A stretch of 64,000 bases of DNA from positions 4,464,001 through 4,528,000 of the forward strand of contig OZ001190.1 in the NCBI GenBank assembly GCA_963921355.3, read 5' to 3'. Below the pieces are notes generated by a model, which had not been told where the DNA came from, did no database searches, and was given only the letters and a program-made list of their open reading frames with translations. Of this stretch, positions 49,995-57,339 are shown piece after piece. The stretch's first letter is position 1; each line of letters begins with the position of its first letter. Made by a program: the position numbers and the translations under genes. This stretch comes from CAWUEZ02 sp963921355. GTDB taxonomy: Bacteria; Pseudomonadota; Alphaproteobacteria; Thalassobaculales; Thalassobaculaceae.

Positions 49995-51008
49995 TTAGCC
50001 AGCCTCGCTCAGGGCTTCGGCGAGATCGGCCATGTCCTGCGGCATCAGGCTCTCGAAGCGGAGTGATTCCCCGCTCAACGGGTGAGTGAATCCGAGCACG
50101 CCCGCATGCAGGGCCTGGCGCTGGAACGCCCGGGCGGCCGCCTGGCCGGCCTCCGACAGCGCCGTCAGCCGCGCGCCCCGGCTGCGCCCGTACACCGGGT
50201 CTCCGATCAGCGGATGCCCGATATGGCTCATGTGGACCCGGATCTGATGGGTCCGGCCGGTTTCCAGCCGGCACTCCAGCAGACTGGCGCCCCGGTAGGC
50301 TTCCAGGGTGCGGTAGTGGGTCACTGCCGGCTTGCCCCTGCCCGGTGGGCGAACCGCCATCCGTTTGCGATCCGACGGATGACGCCCGATTGCGCCTTCG
50401 ATCCGCCCGGCGGCCGGCGCCGGTGTTCCGAAGCAGAACGCCCGATAGGCGCGATCCACCGTATGGGCCGCGAACTGGTCGGCGAGCCCGGTATTGGCAG
50501 CATCCGATTTGGCGACCACCAGGAGGCCCGAGGTTTCCTTGTCGATGCGATGGACGATGCCCGGCCGGCGAACCCCGCCGATCCCCGACAACTCGGACCC
50601 GCAATGGGCCAGCAGTGCGTTCACGAGCGTTCCATCCGGCTGGCCCGGGGCCGGGTGCACCGTCAGCCCGGCTGGCTTGTCGATGACGATCAGGTCCGGA
50701 TCCTCGAACACCACCGACAGCGGCAGATCCTCGGGCTCCGGCTCCGCCGCGACAGGAGGCGGCACCTCGATGCGATAGACCAGCCCCGGTTTGACCGGTG
50801 ACGAGGGGTCGGATAGTGTCGCGTCGCCGACCGCGACGCGACCCTCTAGGATCAGTGATTTCAATCGGTTGCGGGAGATTTTAGGCAGTTCGACACGGGC
50901 CGTCAGCACACCGGCGAGCCAGCGGTCGACCCGATCGGGCGGAACGAGATCAAGCACCTCGGGCGTGGCTTCGACGATCACCGCAGAGGCAACGGAAGGA
51001 TCCGACAT
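49995..51008 (-). CDS. rluD: RluD-type 23S rRNA pseudouridine synthase
   Basis: A 337-residue RluA/RluD-family enzyme. An S4 RNA-binding domain occupies about residues 25-90 (RVDRWLAGVL ... ISRNRLKSLILEGRVAV), followed by the catalytic domain with GIVHRIDKETSGLLVVAK, whose Asp is the nucleophile, and LECRLETGRTHQIRVHMSHIGHPLIGDPVYG. It isomerises uridines of helix 69 of 23S rRNA. Start ATG 51006-51008 shares two bases with the ATG of the divergent gene (CATG); GTG 51017 is an alternative. Neither has a clear ribosome site on this strand. Confidence 0.93.
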   Translation of the reverse strand: MSDPSVASAVIVEATPEVLDLVPPDRVDRWLAGVLTARVELPKISRNRLKSLILEGRVAVGDATLSDPSSPVKPGLVYRIEVPPPVAAEPEPEDLPLSVVFEDPDLIVIDKPAGLTVHPAPGQPDGTLVNALLAHCGSELSGIGGVRRPGIVHRIDKETSGLLVVAKSDAANTGLADQFAAHTVDRAYRAFCFGTPAPAAGRIEGAIGRHPSDRKRMAVRPPGRGKPAVTHYRTLEAYRGASLLECRLETGRTHQIRVHMSHIGHPLIGDPVYGRSRGARLTALSEAGQAAARAFQRQALHAGVLGFTHPLSGESLRFESLMPQDMADLAEALSEAG

Positions 51009-51387
51009 GGCGGGCACAGTAGGTCAAGGGGGACCGGACGAGAAGCGCCGAGAGATCCCCTATCTCGGCGCCGTGAAGGTGGCGGCCGTGGTCATGGGCA
51101 TCATGATCGTGGTCGGCGTCGCCGTCATCGGCGTGACCATTGCCAAACGGCTCAGCGGGGCGGGCGATGAGGTCACCGCCGTCGTGCCCGCCGCAGCGCC
51201 CGCGATACCTTTCGGCGAGCGCGCGCTCGCCCTTCCGAAAGGCGCAAAGGTGACCGCCCTGGCCCTGGAATCGGGCCGCCTCGCCGTTGCCCTCAATCTC
51301 GCCGAAGGTGGCACGGCGATCCTGATGATCGATGCGGCAACCGGGCAGCGGCTCGGCCTGATCCGATTGACCGAGGCCGAGCAGTGA
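51007..51387 (+). CDS. Small single-pass membrane protein, DUF6476-like
   Basis: A 126-residue protein with one transmembrane helix (VKVAAVVMGIMIVVGVAVIGVTIA, about 22-45) and a C-terminal soluble domain (ALPKGAKVTALALESGRLAVALNLAEG ... ILMIDAATGQRLGLIRL) that looks like a few beta strands. It resembles DUF6476 proteins, commonly encoded beside rluD in alphaproteobacteria. GGAAGGATC lies upstream of the ATG at a good distance, giving this start more support than the opposing rluD start with which it overlaps. The gene ends before a hairpin terminator at 51411-51465. Function is unknown. Confidence 0.78.
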   Translation: MAGTVGQGGPDEKRREIPYLGAVKVAAVVMGIMIVVGVAVIGVTIAKRLSGAGDEVTAVVPAAAPAIPFGERALALPKGAKVTALALESGRLAVALNLAEGGTAILMIDAATGQRLGLIRLTEAEQ

Positions 51388-51410
51388 CCGGGCCGCGCGG
51401 CAGAGTTCCT

Positions 51411-51465
51411 AGAGCAAAATCCGTTTCAGACGGACTCGGTCCGAACGGTGAATTTTGCTCTTTTT
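51411..51465 (+). terminator. AGAGC-type hairpin followed by T-run
   Basis: AGAGCAAAAT (51411-51420) pairs with ATTTTGCTCT (51452-51461), enclosing CCGTTTCAGACGG and related inner stems, then TTTTT. It can terminate the DUF6476-like gene. The hairpin belongs to the same family as the one at 21485 (AGAGC, CCGT(T/G)TCAGA and GGTGAAT shared). Confidence 0.75.
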
Positions 51466-51479
51466 CAATGATTTAGAGG

Positions 51480-51656
51480 CTGATTCACCGATCAGATCGG
51501 TTTGATCTGATCGGATCAGGCTCTAGTGTCCCGATCGAGAAGATCGTTTGAACGATCTTCTCGTGAATCAGCACACCAGCTCTTTGATCCTAGTGTGATT
51601 CAGCTTCCGACGTTCAGCATCCAGGAAGACGCTGAACGACGGAACCATCACACTAG
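51480..51656. repeat. Cluster of three further palindromes
   Basis: Three consecutive inverted repeats follow the AGAGC hairpin. CCGATCAGATC/GATCTGATCGG at 51488-51514 is extended by CTGAT/ATCAG outside. CGAGAAGATCGTT/AACGATCTTCTCG lies at 51536-51563. A bounded element CTAGTGTGAT...ATCACACTAG at 51590-51656 has nested arms TTCCG-CGTTCAGC/GCTGAACG-CGGAA. The right end of the last one contains the serA stop codon. No gene is seen here. Confidence 0.72.
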
Positions 51657-53230
51657 AAGCTCAACGCATCCGCTCGCACGACCTGAGGCAGCGAACGCAC
51701 CGCGTCGAGCACCGACGGATCGACCTTCTCGTCGACCTGCACCAGGGCGATCGCCTCGCCACCGGACTCCCGCCGCCCCAGATGGAAGGTGGCGATGTTC
51801 ACACCGGCATCGCCGAGCTTGGATCCGAGTGCCCCGATGAAGCCGGGCTTGTCGTAGTTGCGCACATACAGCAGCCGCGGCGCGAAGTCGGCCTCGACCG
51901 CAATCCCCTGGACCTCGACCAGCCGCGGTTTGTCGCCGCCGATCAGCGTCCCGACGACGTCGCGGGTGCGGTTCTCGGTCTCGACGGTCAACCGCAGCAG
52001 GGTCTGGTAGTCCGGCTCGCGGTCGTGGCGGGTCACGCTGACATCGATGCCCCGGTTGTGGGCCATCGAGGAGGCGTTGACCATGTTGACGCTGTCGACC
52101 TGGGAGCGCAGGACACCGGCGATCGCGGCGGCCTTGATCGGTTCGGGGTTGAGGTCGGCAGCGTGTCCTTCGAACTCGATTGCGATGCGGTTGATCGCCG
52201 TGCGGGTGAGCTGGCCGCAGAACGATCCCATCAGCTCGGCCAGCCGCATGTACGGCCGCAGGATCGGCGCCTCTTCCGCCGTCACCGACGCCATGTTGAT
52301 GGCGTTGGTGACCGCCCCGGTCAGCAGATAGTCGCTCATCTGCTCGGCGATCTGCAGGGCGACCTTCTCCTGGGCTTCCGAGGTCGCAGCACCAAGATGC
52401 GGCGTGCAGACCACGTTGGGGTGGCCGAACAACGGGTTCTCCTTCGCCGGTTCGTCGACGAAGACGTCGAAGGCGGCCCCGCCGACATGGCCGCTGTCCA
52501 GCGCGTCACGCAAGGCCGCCTCGTCGACCAGCCCGCCCCGCGCGCAGTTGATGATCCGTACCCCCTTGCGCATCTTCGCGATCGCCGCCACGTCGACGAT
52601 GCCACGGGTGGCGTCGGTCAATGGGGTGTGGAGGGTGATGATGTCGGCCTCGGCGAACACCCCGTCCAGGTCGGCCTTGCGCACGCCGAGCTCGGTGGCC
52701 CGGGCTTCCGACAGATACGGGTCGTAGGCCAGAACCTTCATGCGCAGGCCCCGCGCCCGGTCGGCCACGATCGAACCGATGTTGCCGCAGCCGATCAGGC
52801 CGAGGGTCTTGCCCGTCAGCTCAACCCCCATGAACTTGGATTTCTCCCACTTGCCCGACTGGGTGGAGACGTCGGCCTGAGGGATCTGGCGGGCAAGCGC
52901 GAACATCATGGCGATGGCGTGCTCGGCCGTGGTCACCGCGTTGCCGAAGGGCGTGTTCATCACGACCACGCCCTTGTCCGTCGCCGCACCCGTGTCGACA
53001 TTGTCGACCCCGATCCCGGCGCGCCCGACCACCTTGAGCCCGTTGGCGGCGGCCAGCACGTCTGCCGTGACCTTGGTCGCGGACCGGATGGCCAGCCCGT
53101 CATAGTCGGCAATCACCGACAGCAGCTCATCCGCCGGCAGGCCCGGGCGGAAATCGGCATCAATCCCGCGGGCGCGGAAGATCTCCACCGCCTGCTCACT
53201 CAACTTGTCTGAAATCAGAACCTTGGGCAT
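51653..53230 (-). CDS. serA: D-3-phosphoglycerate dehydrogenase
   Basis: A 525-residue long-form SerA that oxidises 3-phosphoglycerate as the first step of serine synthesis. NAD-binding GLIGCGNIGSIVADRARGL is near residue 146; catalytic Arg, Glu and His occur in NCARGG, FDVFVDEPA and CTPHLGAATSEAQ. The C-terminal half has the intervening ASB domain and an ACT domain (GFIGALGSKLGDAGVNIATFHLGR) for serine feedback. Length is normal. It lies 67 bases downstream of serC in a serC-serA operon. Its stop codon lies within a palindromic element. Confidence 0.96.
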   Translation of the reverse strand: MPKVLISDKLSEQAVEIFRARGIDADFRPGLPADELLSVIADYDGLAIRSATKVTADVLAAANGLKVVGRAGIGVDNVDTGAATDKGVVVMNTPFGNAVTTAEHAIAMMFALARQIPQADVSTQSGKWEKSKFMGVELTGKTLGLIGCGNIGSIVADRARGLRMKVLAYDPYLSEARATELGVRKADLDGVFAEADIITLHTPLTDATRGIVDVAAIAKMRKGVRIINCARGGLVDEAALRDALDSGHVGGAAFDVFVDEPAKENPLFGHPNVVCTPHLGAATSEAQEKVALQIAEQMSDYLLTGAVTNAINMASVTAEEAPILRPYMRLAELMGSFCGQLTRTAINRIAIEFEGHAADLNPEPIKAAAIAGVLRSQVDSVNMVNASSMAHNRGIDVSVTRHDREPDYQTLLRLTVETENRTRDVVGTLIGGDKPRLVEVQGIAVEADFAPRLLYVRNYDKPGFIGALGSKLGDAGVNIATFHLGRRESGGEAIALVQVDEKVDPSVLDAVRSLPQVVRADALSF

Positions 53231-53297
53231 TGCACGTTCGCGCGGACCGGAGCGTCCGCGCGCCTCTCATCGGAATGAATGGAAGGGAGGCGGCCGG

Positions 53298-54461
53298 TCA
53301 GGCCGCCTTGAAGAGGTCGCGTTTCACTTCCGCCCAGGCCCAGTCGAGCCACGGCAGGAGCGCTTCGATGTCGGTGGTTTCCACCGTCGCACCCCCCCAG
53401 ATCCTGAGCCCTGGAAGGGCGTCGCGATGACCGGCGATGTCGTAACCGGCCCCCTCTGATTCCACGAGCGCCTCGATCCGCTTTGCCGCCGCCCTCTGGT
53501 CGTCCGCTGACAAGCCGGAGAAGGCCGGATCGACGATCGACAGGCAGATCGAGGTGCAGGATCGCACCGCCTTGTCGCGCGCCAGGAAGGCCGCCCAGTC
53601 GGAGTCCTGAACCCAGCGCTCGACCGCCGCCAGATTGTTTTCGCACCGTCGGATCAGCGCCGGCAGGCCGCCGATGCCCTCAGCCCAGGTCAGGGTGTCG
53701 AGGGCGTCCTCGACCGCCAGCATCGAGGGCGTGTTGATGGTCTCGCCGCGGAAAATGCCCTCGTTGAGCTTGCCGCCCTTGGTCAGCCGGAACAGCTTCG
53801 GCAGCGGCCGCGGCGGCGTGTAGGTCTCGAGCCGTTCGACGGCGCGCGGGCTGAGCACCAGCATGCCGTGGGCCGCCTCGCCGCCCAGCACCTTCTGCCA
53901 GGACCAGGTGACCACATCGAGCTTGTCCCAGGGCAGCTCCATGGCGAACGCCGCCGAGGTCGCATCGCAGATTGTCAGGCCCGCGCGGTCGCCGGCGATC
54001 CAGTCACCGTCAGGAACCCGCACGCCCGAGGTCGTGCCGTTCCAGGTGAACACCACGTCGCGGGAGAAATCGACCGAAGCAAGATCGACGATCTCGCCAT
54101 AGGGCGCTTCCAGAACCCGGGTATCCTCGAGCTTGAGCTGCTTGACCGCGTCGGTGACCCAGCCGGCCCCGAAGCTCTCCCAGGCCAGCAGGTCGACGCC
54201 GCGGGCGCCGAGCAGCGTCCACATCGCCAGTTCGACCGCCCCCGTATCGGAGGCGGGAACGATGGCGATCCGGTAGTCCTCAGGGACGCCCAGAATGCGC
54301 CGTGACCGTTCGATCACGTCGGAGAGTTTGGCTTTGCCGATTTTGGAACGGTGAGACCGCCCAAGGGCGGCGTCGGAGAGTACTGCGGGGCCCCATCCGG
54401 GTCGCTTCGCACACGGTCCGGACGAGAACAATGGCACCCGCGGCAGCTGCTGCGGCTTCAT
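53298..54461 (-). CDS. serC: Phosphoserine aminotransferase
   Basis: A 387-residue class V aminotransferase of the SerC branch found in alphaproteobacteria and archaea, which makes phosphoserine from 3-phosphohydroxypyruvate and glutamate. PLP lysine in WSWQKVLGGEAAHG; FTWNGTTSGVRVPDGDW is also conserved. Start: an ATG at 54470 sits immediately after the AAGG ribosome site, so the ATG at 54461 (MKPQQLPRV) nine bases away is preferred. First gene of the serC-serA operon. A promoter and a short GC-rich hairpin lie upstream. Confidence 0.94.
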   Translation of the reverse strand: MKPQQLPRVPLFSSGPCAKRPGWGPAVLSDAALGRSHRSKIGKAKLSDVIERSRRILGVPEDYRIAIVPASDTGAVELAMWTLLGARGVDLLAWESFGAGWVTDAVKQLKLEDTRVLEAPYGEIVDLASVDFSRDVVFTWNGTTSGVRVPDGDWIAGDRAGLTICDATSAAFAMELPWDKLDVVTWSWQKVLGGEAAHGMLVLSPRAVERLETYTPPRPLPKLFRLTKGGKLNEGIFRGETINTPSMLAVEDALDTLTWAEGIGGLPALIRRCENNLAAVERWVQDSDWAAFLARDKAVRSCTSICLSIVDPAFSGLSADDQRAAAKRIEALVESEGAGYDIAGHRDALPGLRIWGGATVETTDIEALLPWLDWAWAEVKRDLFKAA

Positions 54462-54541
54462 GATCGTCATCCTTCAATGTAACCGCTCGTTGGGGAGCGG
54501 CGGCCCGCGGCGGACCCTAATGACTGAACGCCGGTTGTCAA
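54462..54541 (-). promoter_or_regulatory. serC promoter and hairpin leader (possible serC motif)
   Basis: On the minus strand TTGACA (54536-54541) and TAGGGT (54514-54519) are 16 bases apart, giving a start near 54507. The roughly 45-base leader contains a 6-bp hairpin CCGCTC/GAGCGG (54483-54500 in plus coordinates) just before the ribosome site, with a GC-rich repeat before it. An RNA structure named the serC motif is known upstream of serC in alphaproteobacteria; this leader may be an instance, but I cannot align it here. Confidence 0.5.
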
Positions 54542-54868
54542 CTTGATGCTCCCTGGGGCGGCGCACCGCGGCATCCCGAAACCGTCAACAGCGCACGATC
54601 GGAAGAGGGGCGACAAAGAGGTCGCACCGCGAAAAGAGTACGTAAGCAAGACTCGGTACGGAGATAAAAACCTCTTCTTTACAATGAATTACCCTCAACT
54701 CGCGCGGCTGCATAGGCAACAGGATTAACGCGCGTTCACCGAATTGCTTAAGGCCCCCATAAGGAGTCCACCTCATCTTCCGCGTGTCATTCCGCAGCGC
54801 AGAACAACCGTACCAGAACGGACGGGCGGTGTTGGCGCGAGGCTATGTCGCTGGAATGCAGGAGGAGG
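54542..54868. other. Intergenic region, no gene seen
   Basis: About 330 bases between the serC promoter and the first chemoreceptor. Short ORFs here have no ribosome site or coding character. The stretch 54650-54690 is AT-rich (AAAAACCTCTTCTTTACAATGAATTACC) and could hold the chemoreceptor promoter, but no canonical sigma-28 or sigma-54 site was found. The ribosome site GGAGGAGGGAG adjoins the gene at 54861-54871. Confidence 0.4.
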
Positions 54869-54875
54869 GAGACCC

Positions 54876-56921
54876 ATGGCCAGGACACCAACCGCCGCGA
54901 CCGCTTGGTCCAGTGCGCTAAAGAACTTGCGGCTTAAGACCAAAATCCTGAGCGGTTTCGCGATCCTGATCGTGATTTCGACCGCCGTCTCGGCACTGTC
55001 CTTCATCAACCTGAAGGACGTCGAATCCGAGATGCAGCACTACACCGAGGTCGTCGAGGAGGCGGCCGGCGCCGCCAAGATCGAGGCAGAGTTCGTGCGG
55101 TTGAACCTGCATGCCCGGGAATTCGCAGCCAACGGCGACGACGCCGAGATCGCCAAAGTCGAGACCAGTGCCGCGCGCATCCGTGAGCTGATCAGTTTTG
55201 AGCGTAGCCACGACCTGCCGGCCGAGCAGGCCCAACGCATCGATAAGATCGAGCAGGACCTCGACCTCTATATGCTCGACTTTGAAAAATCCGTCTCCCT
55301 TGAGCACGAGTTCCTGGCCCTGGTCTCGCAGGAGATGGCGCCGAACGGCGAGCGCATCATCGAAGATCTGGACGCGATCCAGGACGAAGCCCGCAAGCTC
55401 GGCCACAACGAGGTGCTGTTGATGGCGACGATGGCGCGACAGTACGTCCTGCAGCTGCGGCTCTACGCCAACATCATGATCGGCCGCCACGACCAGAGCT
55501 TGGCCGCCAAGGTCAGGCAAGAGATCGACCGGTCGAAGACCCTGCTCGCCTCGCTCGGCAATGCGGTCGTTAACGACCGGGAACGCGCGCTGCAGGAGCA
55601 CGCGGTCGCGTTGTTCGACCGCTATGTGACCGCTCTGGACAAGGCCCACAAGGATGAGCGGGCGCTCCGCACTTTGGTAGACGGCGAAATGGCGGATCTG
55701 GCCGCCGAGGTCACGGACCTTGCCAGTGCTTTCGAAGAGACCGCGGTAGCAGCCGAGAAACAGATCGAAGCCGGGATCATCTCGACACTGCAGATCACAG
55801 AACTGGAGATCGTGACCGCCAGCGTGATCAGCTTCATCCTCGGCGTCTCCATCGCGCTCTCACTTGGTAACGGAATCGCCCGACCGGTCACCCGCCTGAC
55901 GGACTCCATGCGCACGCTGGCCGACGGCGACAAGACCATCGACATCGGCGATACCGACCGCGGCGACGAGGTCGGCGGCATGGCCAGGGCGGTGTTGGTG
56001 TTCAAGGACAACATGATCAGGAACGACGAGCTCACCGCCCAGCAGGAGGCGGAACGGGCCAAGCGCGAGGAGCGGGCCCAGGCGATCAAGTCCATGACCG
56101 AGGTCTTCGATACCCAGGTCACGGACATGCTGCAGACGGTCTCTAGCGCCACCACCGAGCTGGACGCGGCGGCACAGTCGATGTCGAAGATCGCCGACGA
56201 CACGATGAAGCAGTCGACCACGGTAGCGTCCGCGTCGGAACAAACCACGGCCAATGTCCAGACGGTCGCCGCCGCGACCGAGGAACTGTCCTCATCGATC
56301 GACGAGATCGGCAGCCAGGTGATCGAATCCACCAGGATCGCGTTGGAGGCGGCCGATCAGGCCAACCAGACCAGCCAGTCCGTGCATGGCCTGGAAACTG
56401 CCTCCCAGGAGATCGGCAAGATCGTCAGCCTGATCAGCGACATCGCCGAGCAGACCAACCTGCTGGCTCTGAACGCCACGATCGAGGCGGCGCGGGCCGG
56501 CGAGGCCGGCAAGGGCTTCGCGGTGGTCGCGACCGAGGTCAAGAATCTGGCCGACCAGACCGGCAAGGCGACCGAGGAGATCACCGCCCAGATCGCCCAA
56601 ATCCAGCAGGAGAGTGGCGCTGCGGCGACCGCCATCCGAACGATCTCCAACACGGTCTCGCGGCTGAGCGAGATCTCCACCTCCCTCGCCTCGGCGGTGG
56701 AGGAACAGTCCTCCGCCACCCAGGAGATCGGCCGCAGCATTCAGGAGGCCGCCACCGGCACCCGGGGCGTGTCGTCCAACATCGCTCATGTAAGCACCGG
56801 AGCCCAGGAGACCAGCTCGGCCTCGACCCAGGTCCGGGCTGCCAGCGGAGAGGTCGCGCAGCAGAGCGAGACCCTGAGTTCGGTCATCGCCGACTTCCTG
56901 CGCAACGTCCGGGCCGCATGA
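54876..56921 (+). CDS. Methyl-accepting chemotaxis protein with helical sensor (first of pair)
   Basis: A 681-residue transmembrane chemoreceptor. TM1 (about 27-50) is followed by a periplasmic all-helical sensor of about 270 residues with FVRLNLHAREFAANGDDAE and RLYANIMIGRHDQS, fitting a helical bimodular (HBM)-type domain. TM2 (about 312-332) leads to HAMP (GNGIARPVTRLTDSMRTLADGD) and a long cytoplasmic hairpin, tip EIGKIVSLISDIAEQTNLLALNATIEAARAG. It relays ligand binding to CheA/CheW. The C-terminus (FLRNVRAA) has no CheR pentapeptide. The second receptor downstream is a paralogue. The ligand may be a small organic acid; this is inference. Confidence 0.9.
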   Translation: MARTPTAATAWSSALKNLRLKTKILSGFAILIVISTAVSALSFINLKDVESEMQHYTEVVEEAAGAAKIEAEFVRLNLHAREFAANGDDAEIAKVETSAARIRELISFERSHDLPAEQAQRIDKIEQDLDLYMLDFEKSVSLEHEFLALVSQEMAPNGERIIEDLDAIQDEARKLGHNEVLLMATMARQYVLQLRLYANIMIGRHDQSLAAKVRQEIDRSKTLLASLGNAVVNDRERALQEHAVALFDRYVTALDKAHKDERALRTLVDGEMADLAAEVTDLASAFEETAVAAEKQIEAGIISTLQITELEIVTASVISFILGVSIALSLGNGIARPVTRLTDSMRTLADGDKTIDIGDTDRGDEVGGMARAVLVFKDNMIRNDELTAQQEAERAKREERAQAIKSMTEVFDTQVTDMLQTVSSATTELDAAAQSMSKIADDTMKQSTTVASASEQTTANVQTVAAATEELSSSIDEIGSQVIESTRIALEAADQANQTSQSVHGLETASQEIGKIVSLISDIAEQTNLLALNATIEAARAGEAGKGFAVVATEVKNLADQTGKATEEITAQIAQIQQESGAAATAIRTISNTVSRLSEISTSLASAVEEQSSATQEIGRSIQEAATGTRGVSSNIAHVSTGAQETSSASTQVRAASGEVAQQSETLSSVIADFLRNVRAA

Positions 56922-56948
56922 CCTGGCAATCCTGTTAAAGGAAGACGA

Positions 56949-56978
56949 AAAGCCGTGACCCAGGTCGCGGCTTTTTCT
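56949..56978 (+). terminator. Terminator of the first chemoreceptor gene
   Basis: AAAGCCGTGACC pairs with GGTCGCGGCTTT (one G-U pair) around CA, followed by a T-rich run TTTTTCTCT, 28 bases after the stop codon. Confidence 0.85.
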
Positions 56979-57270
56979 CTTGGAAGGTTTCGACTACAAA
57001 ACCACAAATAATTTCCGGCTAATTACTCGTCCAAGGCAGATCGACATTCACTGTCGTTATTTACTCTGGACGATCTTCGTATTCCGATAGGTACATATCC
57101 TTAGTCAATTTTTTCTTTTTTTAAATCAATTTTTACTCAATTCGCCGAAAACTTGACCAATCAAAACAGATCACTGCGCGGATCCACGGCTCGTCGGAAG
57201 CAAAGGACGGAGCGTCGAGGGTGCGAGCCATGGCCTCATCAGAGGCAGATCAGGAAGGACCCGAAAAGAC
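56979..57270. other. AT-rich intergenic region before the second chemoreceptor
   Basis: About 290 bases, markedly more AT-rich than the surroundings (57090-57150 is T/A-dominated, with TTTTTTCTTTTTTTAAATC). No ORF is convincing. Probably the promoter region of the second chemoreceptor; the low GC content may also mark a nucleoid-protein binding site. No exact repeat of the region upstream of the first chemoreceptor was noticed. Confidence 0.4.
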
Positions 57271-57339
57271 ATGACTGAAGACAGAAGGGTGCGCAACGCA
57301 TCGTCGCCGGGCGGCGCCGGCTCTCGCTTACAGACATGA
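57271..57339 (+). CDS. 22-codon upstream ORF overlapping the second chemoreceptor start
   Basis: MTEDRRVRNASSPGGAGSRLQT followed by TGA, whose first two bases are the last two of the chemoreceptor ATG (ATGA overlap). GGAAGGA lies 12 bases upstream. The chemoreceptor ATG itself has no ribosome site, so either this leader couples translation to it, or a one-base deletion has split a longer N-terminus off the receptor. The first chemoreceptor has an N-terminal extension of similar length. Confidence 0.35.
   Translation: MTEDRRVRNASSPGGAGSRLQT

Noticed and set aside
54543..54728. 61-codon ORF upstream of the first chemoreceptor
   Set aside because: No ribosome site, no coding character, and it overlaps the serC promoter region.
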